Position numbers and translations under genes: made by a program. From assembly GCA_964565865.1 (NCBI GenBank), contig CAZMGM010000010.1, positions 10,220 through 74,219 of the forward strand: a stretch of 64,000 nucleotides of DNA. The letters are read 5' to 3'. The DNA comes from CBDAPI01 sp964565865. GTDB lineage: Bacteria > Acidobacteriota > UBA6911 > RPQK01 > CBDAPI01. The notes under the pieces are model-generated. The model did no database searches. It was given only the letters and a program-made list of their open reading frames with translations, and was not told the DNA's origin. Of this stretch, positions 51,803-59,556 are shown one piece after another; positions within the stretch are counted from its first letter, which is position 1; each line of letters begins with the position of its first letter.

Positions 51803-53561
51803 GTGGGTGCATCCGGGACTACTGTTGATCCTGGGGGCCTGGGCCCTGCCTTTGCTCAGGGGCCGGGTTAGGAGGCTGGCGCTGCTCCTGTTGCCGGCCG
51901 CGGCCCTGGTCATCTGTCTGCGTATGACGCCGGGTATCTATGGGCAGGTGAATTTCCTGGGTCAAGATCTGGTGTTTGGCCGGGTCGACCAGTTGAGTCT
52001 GGTTTTTGCCTATGTTTTCTCGATCATGGCGTTCCTGGGAATGGTTTATGCACTGCATGTTGAGGACAATGCACAGCATGTGGCAGCCCTGAACTATGCG
52101 GGGGGGGCGCTGGGGGTCACGTTTGCGGGCGACTTTCTTTCGCTGCTGCTGTTCTGGGAGCTCATGGCAGTCTCCTCTGTGCTCCTCATTTGGTTGCGCC
52201 ACGAACCCGATGCCGTGGCGGCCGGCTTTCGCTACTTGCTGGTCCACCTCGTGGGCGGCCTACTTCTTCTGGCAGGGATCGCAGCCTATTGGTCTGAAAC
52301 TGGATCGGTCGCTTTCGAGGACGTGGGGGCCTTGTCCTGGAGCATGCCCTGGATCCTCATTCTTGTTGCCTTTCTCATCAATGCGGCTGTTCCGCCTCTG
52401 GGGGCCTGGCTTCCAGACGCCTACCCGGAAGCCACGGTTACGGGAGCGGTTTTCATGACGGCCTTCACCACCAAGTCTGCGGTGTACGCCTTGATTCGAG
52501 GGTTTGCCGGGACGGAACTCCTGGTGTGGCTAGGAGCCATCATGGCCATCTACGGCGTGGTCTACGCCGTGCTGGAAAATGACGCGCGACGGCTCCTGGC
52601 CTACCATATCGTCAGCCAGGTTGGCTATATGGTGTGCGGTGTTGGAATCGGCACTGCGCTGGCGCTGAACGGGACGACCGCACACGCCTTCGCGCACATC
52701 CTTTACAAAGCACTACTTTTTATGGGAGCCGGTGCTGTCCTAGAGGTGACCCGCCTGCGAAAGCTTAGCGATATGGGTGGGCTCTATAAAACCATGCCGA
52801 TTACGATGGGCCTCTATATGATCGGTGCCTTCGCCATTTCGGCGGTGCCACTCTTCAGCGGCTTCGTGAGTAAGTCCATGGTCGTATCAGCCGCTGGTGA
52901 AGCTCACCTGGGACTGATTTTTCTCATGCTCACGCTTGCTTCCGCCGGGACTTTTCTGCACACGGGCCTCAAGCTCCCCTACTACATGTTCTTCGGTAAG
53001 GACTCGGGCGTGCGTGCCCAGGAGCCGCCTCGAAATATGCTTGTGGCCATGGGTCTGGCTGCCGCCGCCTGTGTGTTGATCGGGGTGTTCCCCGGATTGC
53101 TGTACCAGCACCTGCCCAACGCTGTGGACTACGCTCCTTATACGCCTCAGCACATCACCAGCACCCTGGGGATGCTGGGATTCACGGCACTGGGCTTTTT
53201 CCTGCTACTCAAACATCTGGACCCGGAACCCAAGATCAGCCTCGACACAGACTGGTTCTACCGACGCGGTGCTACAGCCGGAATGACGGTCGTCCAGGGG
53301 TCGGTGGAACGCCTGGAATCCAGATTCGTGGGTGAAATCTATGAGTTTGTCATCCGGCGACCCGTACTGGGCATGGCTAGTCTCCTGCGGAGGCTGGATA
53401 CACGGGTCGTTGATGTGGCAGCCCTCAGCGTGGCCAGGCTGACCCGGTCTCTCAGTGAGGTAATGAAGACCACCGTGAGCGGCAATGCCCAGCACTACGG
53501 TCTAATCATGGCGGCGGCAGTTCTGGCACTTTTCGTTCTCGCAGTGCTCGCATCACCATGA
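51792..53561 (+). CDS. Antiporter-like complex I subunit (MrpD/NuoL-related), second copy
   Basis: 589 residues. Core motifs: LSLLLFWELMAVSSVLLIWL (TM5 Glu), GAWLPDAYPEATVTGAVFMT, TTKSAVYALIRGF (TM8 Lys), LLAYHIVSQVGYMVCGVGIG, FAHILYKALLFMGAGAVLE and SAVPLFSGFVSKSMVVSA. The last 110 residues (from DTDWFYRRGAT) are soluble-looking, with a final helix, resembling MrpA/NuoL C-terminal extensions. ATG lies inside the preceding small gene. Likely a proton or sodium channel of the membrane arm. Confidence 0.85.
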   Translation: MSLEWVHPGLLLILGAWALPLLRGRVRRLALLLLPAAALVICLRMTPGIYGQVNFLGQDLVFGRVDQLSLVFAYVFSIMAFLGMVYALHVEDNAQHVAALNYAGGALGVTFAGDFLSLLLFWELMAVSSVLLIWLRHEPDAVAAGFRYLLVHLVGGLLLLAGIAAYWSETGSVAFEDVGALSWSMPWILILVAFLINAAVPPLGAWLPDAYPEATVTGAVFMTAFTTKSAVYALIRGFAGTELLVWLGAIMAIYGVVYAVLENDARRLLAYHIVSQVGYMVCGVGIGTALALNGTTAHAFAHILYKALLFMGAGAVLEVTRLRKLSDMGGLYKTMPITMGLYMIGAFAISAVPLFSGFVSKSMVVSAAGEAHLGLIFLMLTLASAGTFLHTGLKLPYYMFFGKDSGVRAQEPPRNMLVAMGLAAAACVLIGVFPGLLYQHLPNAVDYAPYTPQHITSTLGMLGFTALGFFLLLKHLDPEPKISLDTDWFYRRGATAGMTVVQGSVERLESRFVGEIYEFVIRRPVLGMASLLRRLDTRVVDVAALSVARLTRSLSEVMKTTVSGNAQHYGLIMAAAVLALFVLAVLASP

Positions 53562-55021
53562 CAGAGTACCCCGTTCTGACAATCACAACTTTGTTGCCCC
53601 TTGCGGGCTCTGTGGTCATCCTGTTTCTCGCTGGTGAACGCCTCGCACGCTGGATTGCTCTTGGCACAACACTGGCCACCCTTGCGGTCACAACCCCTCT
53701 GTACTGGAGCTTCGACAAGACCTCCAGCGCACTCCAGTTCGTCGAGTCAGCAGCCTGGATTCCGAGTTGGAACATCTCCTACGGGATGGGCGTGGACGGG
53801 ATCAGTCTCCCCTTCATTTTCCTTGCAGCAGTTTTGAGTGTTCTTTGCGTGGGAGGCTCATGGACAGCGGTGGGCACGAGGGTAAAAGAGTTCTATGCCG
53901 CGCTCTTGGTCGCCGAAACAGCCATGATCGGGCTGTTCGCCGCCACCAACCTGTTTCTCTTCTATATCTTCTGGGAGCTGATGATCGTTCCGCTCTTTCT
54001 GCTTATAGGCGTCTGGGGAGGGCCAGGGAGAGTCTACGCAGCGGTCAAGTTCCTGCTTTTCACCCTGGCTGGAAGCGTTCTGATGCTGGTGGGCATGATC
54101 GCCCTCTACCACGCCTGCGGGACTTTGGACTTCAAGGGCCTGGCTGCCACTACGCTAGAGCCTGCCTTTCAGGCCTGGCTCTTTGCAGCCTTTCTGGCAG
54201 CGTTTGCTGTCAAAGTGCCGATGTTTCCAGTACATACCTGGCTCCCGGACGCTCATACCGAGGCTCCCACCGCCGGAAGCGTGATCCTGGCCGGGATCCT
54301 CCTTAAGATGGGTGCCTACGGATTCCTGCGGGTTTCGCTGCCCATTCTTCCTGACGCAGTGCAGCTCTTTCTCACACCGATGCTCGTCATCTCAGCGGTG
54401 GCTATCGTCTATGGTGCTTACGTGACGCTGGTTCAGACCGACATCAAGCGGCTCATCGCGTTTTCGAGTGTAAGCCACATGGGCTTCGTCACCCTGGGAA
54501 TCTTTACTCTCAACCACAACGGAGTGGAAGGGGCAATTCTGCAGATGATCAACCACGGGATTATCTCTGCGTCACTTTTTCTGTGCGTGGGCATGATCTA
54601 TGAGCGTACTCACTCACGGGAAATCAAGGACTACGGAGGGGTTGCGAGGGTCGCGCCTGTCTACACGTCTTTGCTGGCGTTCTTTTGTCTGGCTGCCGCT
54701 GGATTCCCCGGTTTGAATTCGTTCGTGGGTGAGTTTCTCATTATCAGTGGTGCCTTCCAGACCAAGGGCTGGCTGGGGGTAATGGCTGTCTGGGGAGTGG
54801 TTCTGGGCACGGCCTACCTGGTCTGGTTCTACTATCGGGTGGCCATGGGCCCGACGAATTCCGGGCTGAAGGGTCTCAAGCTCGAGCTCAATGCCCGCGA
54901 GGTGGCCACTCTGGCGCCCTTGGTGCTGCTGGCACTGTGCCTCGGACTTTACCCTGAGCTGGTTCTTTCTTATTTGCATGCTCCCGTGGCTGAACTCCTG
55001 GCGGGAGGAGTCCTGCCATGA
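53558..55021 (+). CDS. nuoM: NADH-quinone oxidoreductase subunit M
   Basis: 487 residues. Canonical NuoM: GMGVDGISLPFIFLAAVLS, LFYIFWELMIVPLFLLIGVW with the TM5 Glu, FAVKVPMFPVHTWLPDAHTE (TM7 Lys), GAYGFLRVSLPILPDA, IKRLIAFSSVSHMGFVTLGI and GLNSFVGEFLIISGAF. Proton-pumping membrane subunit. ATG overlaps the upstream stop. Confidence 0.95.
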   Translation: MTEYPVLTITTLLPLAGSVVILFLAGERLARWIALGTTLATLAVTTPLYWSFDKTSSALQFVESAAWIPSWNISYGMGVDGISLPFIFLAAVLSVLCVGGSWTAVGTRVKEFYAALLVAETAMIGLFAATNLFLFYIFWELMIVPLFLLIGVWGGPGRVYAAVKFLLFTLAGSVLMLVGMIALYHACGTLDFKGLAATTLEPAFQAWLFAAFLAAFAVKVPMFPVHTWLPDAHTEAPTAGSVILAGILLKMGAYGFLRVSLPILPDAVQLFLTPMLVISAVAIVYGAYVTLVQTDIKRLIAFSSVSHMGFVTLGIFTLNHNGVEGAILQMINHGIISASLFLCVGMIYERTHSREIKDYGGVARVAPVYTSLLAFFCLAAAGFPGLNSFVGEFLIISGAFQTKGWLGVMAVWGVVLGTAYLVWFYYRVAMGPTNSGLKGLKLELNAREVATLAPLVLLALCLGLYPELVLSYLHAPVAELLAGGVLP

Positions 55022-56439
55022 ACGGTCCGAATATAGCTGATCTAGCCTTGATCTGGCCGGAGCTGATCCTGAGCTCTATGGCCTTAGCGCTCATCCTAAT
55101 GGCGCGCCGAATTCGGAATGTTTCCTGTGCCTCAGCTCCGGCCCTTGTAGCAGCGCTGGCCGCGGGCCTGGCCGCGGCCTGGGTTCTGTCCCAGGGCCCC
55201 CGGACCGGGTTTGGCGGCATGATCACCGTGGACGGCTACTCCCAGTTTTTCAAGGTACTGATTGCCGGTGCTTTGGCCCTGGCCGTGCTCCTCTCCGTGA
55301 GGCGTGTCGATACGGATCATATTCAGCCGGCCGAGTACCATGCGTTGCTGCTTCTGGCTTCAGTGGGCATGATGTTCGCAGTCTCAGCCCTGGATCTCTT
55401 GACCCTCTACCTCGGTCTGGAGCTCATGACGCTCTGCTCCTACAGCCTGGTTGGGATTACGGTGGAGAGACAACAGGCAAACGAAGCCGCGATCAAATAT
55501 TTTCTTGTGGCTTCTTTTGCCTCGGCCCTACTCCTCTATGGCATTGCGGTGATCTACGGATTAACGGGCTCCACGGGCTTTACAGCTATTGCCTTGAGCC
55601 TGTCCGGTGGAGGTCTGGTGAGTAATCAGATTCTCCTGGCCGGCATCTGTCTGCTGGTTGCGGGACTTGCCTTTAAGATTGCGGCGGTTCCATTTCACGC
55701 CTGGGCGCCGGATGCCTACCAGGGAGCCAGCGCCCCGGTAGCCGCCTTCCTGGCTACTGCCACCAAGGCCGCCGGTCTGGCTGCGGTAGGACGAGTCTGC
55801 CTGGTTGCGCTGGCCCCTGAAGCCGGCGTTCTGTCGCTGATGGTGGCGGGACTCGCCGCGCTCTCCATCATAGTGGGGAGCATCATTATTCTGGCCCAGG
55901 CCGATATGAAACGCTTGCTGGCGTATTCCTCGATCTCGCATGCCGGCTATGCCCTCCTAGGAATCATCTCGGGGACGCCCGAAGGGGTATCGGCCACCAT
56001 GACCTATGTGTTTCTCTATGTCTTCATGACGCTGGGAGCTTTCGGTGTTGTGATCGCACTGGGCCGCCGAGGCGAGAACCTCGAGGGCTACCGGGGACTG
56101 GCCGCGCAGCGGCCTGGGACCGCTGCGCTGATGCTGCTCTTCCTCTTGTCCCTGACAGGAATTCCACCCACTGCAGGATTCGCAGCCAAGTTCGTTGTCA
56201 TCCTGAGCGCCGTGCGCGGCGGCTATTTTGCACTGGCTGTCCTGGCAGTGATCTGCAGTGTCATCTCAGGCTTTGTCTACCTGCGCGTGGCTGTTTTGAT
56301 GTACATGCAGGAATCCCGAGAACCACAACCTGCGCACTACCCCCTGGCAGTATTCGCGGCTCTGGCGGTGGCCGCTCTGGTCACCGTGATTGGAGGTGTC
56401 TTCCCGGGCAGCCTAACCTTCTGGACGGTGGCGCCATGA
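55018..56439 (+). CDS. nuoN: NADH-quinone oxidoreductase subunit N
   Basis: 473 residues. NuoN features: DLLTLYLGLELMTLCSYSLV (TM5 Glu), AFKIAAVPFHAWAPDAYQGA (TM7 Lys), AFLATATKAAGLAAVGRVCL, MKRLLAYSSISHAGYALLGI and LLSLTGIPPTAGFAAKFVV. Proton-pumping subunit nearest the quinone end. Last gene of the first nuo block; a MITE-like element starts 15 bases after its stop. Confidence 0.95.
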   Translation: MNGPNIADLALIWPELILSSMALALILMARRIRNVSCASAPALVAALAAGLAAAWVLSQGPRTGFGGMITVDGYSQFFKVLIAGALALAVLLSVRRVDTDHIQPAEYHALLLLASVGMMFAVSALDLLTLYLGLELMTLCSYSLVGITVERQQANEAAIKYFLVASFASALLLYGIAVIYGLTGSTGFTAIALSLSGGGLVSNQILLAGICLLVAGLAFKIAAVPFHAWAPDAYQGASAPVAAFLATATKAAGLAAVGRVCLVALAPEAGVLSLMVAGLAALSIIVGSIIILAQADMKRLLAYSSISHAGYALLGIISGTPEGVSATMTYVFLYVFMTLGAFGVVIALGRRGENLEGYRGLAAQRPGTAALMLLFLLSLTGIPPTAGFAAKFVVILSAVRGGYFALAVLAVICSVISGFVYLRVAVLMYMQESREPQPAHYPLAVFAALAVAALVTVIGGVFPGSLTFWTVAP

Positions 56440-56454
56440 GGGAAATACGAGGTG

Positions 56455-56579
56455 TTCAGAGCGCGGACCGAACCGGGCTATTCCCTGTTGCCCCTTTCGG
56501 GGGTTGGGTCGAGGCTACAGACCGTCTCTTGCCCTTGAGGGAGCAACAGGAAATAGTCGGGGGTGGTCCGCGCTCTGAA
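56455..56579. mobile_element. MITE-like inverted-repeat element with 4-bp target duplication
   Basis: Arms 56455-56493 and 56541-56579 (39 nt each) are inverted repeats. The outer 15 bp, TTCAGAGCGCGGACC and its complement, are perfect, and most of the next 24 match too, ending in CTGTTGC. The 47-base centre has no ORF. GGTG occurs directly on both sides (56451-56454 and 56580-56583), as expected of a target-site duplication. Length 125 bp. No transposase inside, so it would be mobilised in trans. Confidence 0.75.
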
Positions 56580-56671
56580 GGTGAGTATCAGCCATTACAA
56601 GCCTCTGAGGAGCGCCGCCAACTTGGGTTCGATCCCAGAAATATTGCAGCCTGTGCCGTCGCCACGCAGTG

Positions 56672-56677
56672 TATAAT
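56672..56677 (+). promoter_or_regulatory. -10 box of the nuoA promoter
   Basis: TATAAT, 22 bases before the nuoA ATG, with AAGGA in the leader as binding site. The -35 region is weak. It indicates that nuoA-H has its own promoter just after the MITE-like element. Confidence 0.5.
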
Positions 56678-56699
56678 TGGAGCCTGGTAAGAAAGGACC

Positions 56700-57053
56700 A
56701 TGAGCGAGTACATTGGTATTGCAGTTTGCTTTGCCCTGGCCGGAGGAATCACGGGGGCAATGGTATTATTGGCCTCCATACTGGGTAAGAAGAAGCCCTC
56801 GGCGGTGAAATCAGAGCCATTCGAGTGCGGAAAGGACCCCTTTTCCCTTCCCGGTGGAAAGCTGGCGATCAAGTTTTATCTCATCGCTATTTTGTTCATC
56901 CTTTTCGATGTTGAGCTCGTCTTTCTCTACCCGTGGGCCGTGATCTACCGCCAGCTCGGCCTGCTGGGCCTGGTGGAAATGGGGATCTTTCTAGGGATCC
57001 TCATGGTGGGCTTCGTCTATGCCTGGGACAACGGTGCCCTGGAATGGCAATGA
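56700..57053 (+). CDS. nuoA: NADH-quinone oxidoreductase subunit A
   Basis: 117 residues, three helices. Conserved loop KSEPFECGKDPFSLPGGKLA with the quinone-loop Cys, then IKFYLIAILFILFDVELVFL with acidic residues. Membrane-arm subunit next to the quinone site. Stop is one base before the nuoB ATG. Confidence 0.95.
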   Translation: MSEYIGIAVCFALAGGITGAMVLLASILGKKKPSAVKSEPFECGKDPFSLPGGKLAIKFYLIAILFILFDVELVFLYPWAVIYRQLGLLGLVEMGIFLGILMVGFVYAWDNGALEWQ

Positions 57054-57054
57054 T

Positions 57055-57558
57055 ATGTTAAACGACAAGTTATTTTTTACGAGCCGTCTCGAGGAAGCCC
57101 TCGGCTGGGCCCGAAAATTCTCAATTTTTCAGTACCCATTCGTGACCGCTTGCTGTGGGATGGAGTACATGGCCACGGCCTGTTCTCACTACGACGTAGA
57201 CCGCTTTGGAGCCGGTCTTCCGAGATTCTCTCCGCGCCAGGCAGACGTCCTCTTTGTGGTGGGCACGATCAGTCACAAGATGGCACCGATCCTGGAGCGA
57301 ATCTACGAACAGATGGCCGAGCCCAAATGGGTTGTTGCTTTTGGGGTCTGCACCTGCACGGGCGGCTTCTACGACAACTATGCGACCGTCATGGGTATTG
57401 ACACCATCATTCCGGTGGACGTCTACATTCCGGGTTGCCCTCCACGCCCGGAAAATGTCCTTGACGGGCTGATGAAACTGCAGGACAAGATTCAAGCCGA
57501 GCATACCACCAGTAACCGCCCGGCTTCCGAAAGGAGCTCGGACGGTCTAAACGCATGA
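57055..57558 (+). CDS. nuoB: NADH-quinone oxidoreductase subunit B
   Basis: 167 residues from ATG 57055. Holds cluster N2: the CC pair in VTACCGMEYMATACSHYDVD, Cys in GVCTCTGGFYDNYATV and in YIPGCPPRPENVLDGLMKLQ. Peripheral arm subunit that passes electrons to quinone. The last 25 residues are a hydrophilic extension. Overlaps nuoC by four bases. Confidence 0.95.
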   Translation: MLNDKLFFTSRLEEALGWARKFSIFQYPFVTACCGMEYMATACSHYDVDRFGAGLPRFSPRQADVLFVVGTISHKMAPILERIYEQMAEPKWVVAFGVCTCTGGFYDNYATVMGIDTIIPVDVYIPGCPPRPENVLDGLMKLQDKIQAEHTTSNRPASERSSDGLNA

Positions 57559-58136
57559 ATACCTCTGTTCTGATCGAGTCTGTCAGCGAACGCTTTCCCG
57601 ATGCAGTGACGGCCACGCACAATTACCGTGGCGACGAAACCGTGGTTTTACACAGGAAGGCTCTGGTAGAAGTCGCGCGCTTTCTCAAAGAAGACGCGGC
57701 CATTCTGATGAATTTACTGGTGGACTTGACCGCCGTAGACTATTCCGCCTTTGGGAAAAGCACTGCGCCCGCGTTCTTCGCCTCGTCCGGCGTCGGAGTG
57801 CGCCCCTTGGCCCAGATCACGGATGAAGAGCCGTGGCCAGGACCACCCGGGACGGCACGCTTTGCGGTCGTGTACCATTTCTACTCTTTGAAGCACAAGC
57901 ACCGCCTCCGGCTGGTGGTCCCGGTGGAGGAAGCAGAGCCCGAGCTGGATTCTCTAACGTCATTGTGGGCTGGTGCAAATTGGCTCGAGCGTGAGGTCTG
58001 GGATATGTTCGGCATTCGATTTCGGGGGCATCCTGATCTCAGGCGCATTCTCATGTACGAAGAATTCGACGGCCACGCGCTGCGCAAGGACTATCCTGTC
58101 AACAAACGGCAGCCGCTGACCGGACCGGTTAATTGA
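57555..58136 (+). CDS. nuoC: NADH-quinone oxidoreductase subunit C
   Basis: 193 residues. The 30-kDa subunit signature is NWLEREVWDMFGIRFRGHPD followed by LRRILMYEEFDGHALRKDYP. A middle segment VGVRPLAQITDEEPWPGPPG is an insertion compared with the shorter versions. Separate from nuoD, unlike the fused NuoCD of enterobacteria. Confidence 0.93.
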   Translation: MNTSVLIESVSERFPDAVTATHNYRGDETVVLHRKALVEVARFLKEDAAILMNLLVDLTAVDYSAFGKSTAPAFFASSGVGVRPLAQITDEEPWPGPPGTARFAVVYHFYSLKHKHRLRLVVPVEEAEPELDSLTSLWAGANWLEREVWDMFGIRFRGHPDLRRILMYEEFDGHALRKDYPVNKRQPLTGPVN

Positions 58137-58179
58137 TGACGACCCCAACCTCGCGTTGTTGCCCCCCGGTTCAAACCCA

Positions 58180-59556
58180 ATGACGCTCGATCCATCCTCC
58201 TCACGGGAGACACCCCAGAGCGCCGCCTCGGATCTCGAGACCCGGGACATGATGCTCAACATTGGCCCCGCCCACCCGGCCATGCACGGGATCGTCAGGA
58301 TTGTGGCGGAGCTGGATGGGGAAAAGATTCAGAGTACCGATGTGGAGATTGGTTATCTTCACCGCGGCTTTGAGAAGATGGCCGAAGTAGTGGACTACAA
58401 TGGCGTCATCCCCTACACGGACCGCCTCAACTACGTGTCCCCGCTCATCAACAACATGGGCTATTGCATGGCCGTTGAGAAGCTGCTCGGGATCTCGGTT
58501 CCGGAACGCTGCCACTATGTCCGGGTCATTGTCTCGGAGATTTCTCGGATCTCGGACCACCTTACATGTGTGGGGGCGACGGCCATGGAGTTGGGTGCGT
58601 TCAGCGTTTTCCTCTATATGATCAAGGCCCGGGAGTATCTCTGGGAGCTTGTGGAGATGGTAACTGGCGCGCGTCTCACGGTCAGTTACTGCCGCGTTGG
58701 AGGTGTGAAGGCCGACCTTCCTGAGGGTTTTGGAGAGGGATGCCACCAGGCATTCAAGGAAACCCGCAAGGTCCTGGACGAGGCATCCAGCCTGCTTACT
58801 CGCAACCGGATCTTCACCGACCGAATGAATGGAACCGGGATGATCTCGGCAGAAGATGCGATTTCCTATGGGGTTACAGGCCCCTTTCTTCGAGCCAGCG
58901 GTGCGGACTACGACGTACGCAAGGACTGCCCGTACGCCGTTTACGACCAGATCCCTTTCGATGTACCGGTTGGGACCCGAGGGGACAACATGGACCGATA
59001 TCTGGTTCGCATGGAGGAAATGGAGCAGTCTATGCGGATCGTGGAGACGGCGCTCCGCGACATTCCGGTTGGGCCAGTTCAGGCCCACCCTGAAACGGGT
59101 CGACCAATCCCGGCCGCCGATATGGTGGACCTGGCGAAGGTTGGAGATATCGCTGCCATATCGGGGGGAAGTGCAGTGACCGCTCCAACGCTGGAAGGTT
59201 CGGGTCGCGACCGCCATTCGTCCATCGCCACTGACGAAAAGCGGGCCTTCCTCCCTCCCAAAGAAGATACCTACGGCAACATCGAGGGGCTCATGCACCA
59301 CTTTAAGTTGGTCATGTACGGCCACGGCGTGCGACCGCCCAGCGGAGAAGTCTATTTTCCAGTGGAGGGAGCCAACGGGGAACTCGGATTCTACATTGTG
59401 AGCGATGGGGCCAGCTCCGCCTACCGGGTTCGGGTCCGTCCTCCCTGCTTCGCTATCATGTCGGCCCTGCCCAAGCTTCTGGTCGGTGACATGGTGGCCG
59501 ATCTGGTCCCTACCTTTGGGTCGGTCAACATGATTGGAGGGGAGCTCGATCGATGA
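58180..59556 (+). CDS. nuoD: NADH-quinone oxidoreductase subunit D
   Basis: 458 residues from ATG 58180. 49-kDa subunit: MLNIGPAHPAMHGIVRIVAE, IGYLHRGFEKMAEVVDYNGV, SDHLTCVGATAMELGAFSVF, GVTGPFLRASGADYDVRKDC. The conserved HP region of the quinone site is present. About 50 residues around VDLAKVGDIAAISGGSAVTA and further on are an insertion before LMHHFKLVMYGHGVRPPSGE. Related to the [NiFe] hydrogenase large subunit. Confidence 0.94.
   Translation: MTLDPSSSRETPQSAASDLETRDMMLNIGPAHPAMHGIVRIVAELDGEKIQSTDVEIGYLHRGFEKMAEVVDYNGVIPYTDRLNYVSPLINNMGYCMAVEKLLGISVPERCHYVRVIVSEISRISDHLTCVGATAMELGAFSVFLYMIKAREYLWELVEMVTGARLTVSYCRVGGVKADLPEGFGEGCHQAFKETRKVLDEASSLLTRNRIFTDRMNGTGMISAEDAISYGVTGPFLRASGADYDVRKDCPYAVYDQIPFDVPVGTRGDNMDRYLVRMEEMEQSMRIVETALRDIPVGPVQAHPETGRPIPAADMVDLAKVGDIAAISGGSAVTAPTLEGSGRDRHSSIATDEKRAFLPPKEDTYGNIEGLMHHFKLVMYGHGVRPPSGEVYFPVEGANGELGFYIVSDGASSAYRVRVRPPCFAIMSALPKLLVGDMVADLVPTFGSVNMIGGELDR

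Noticed and set aside
56436..56690. 84-aa ORF between nuoN and nuoA
   Set aside because: It runs through the inverted-repeat element and has no coding signs of its own.
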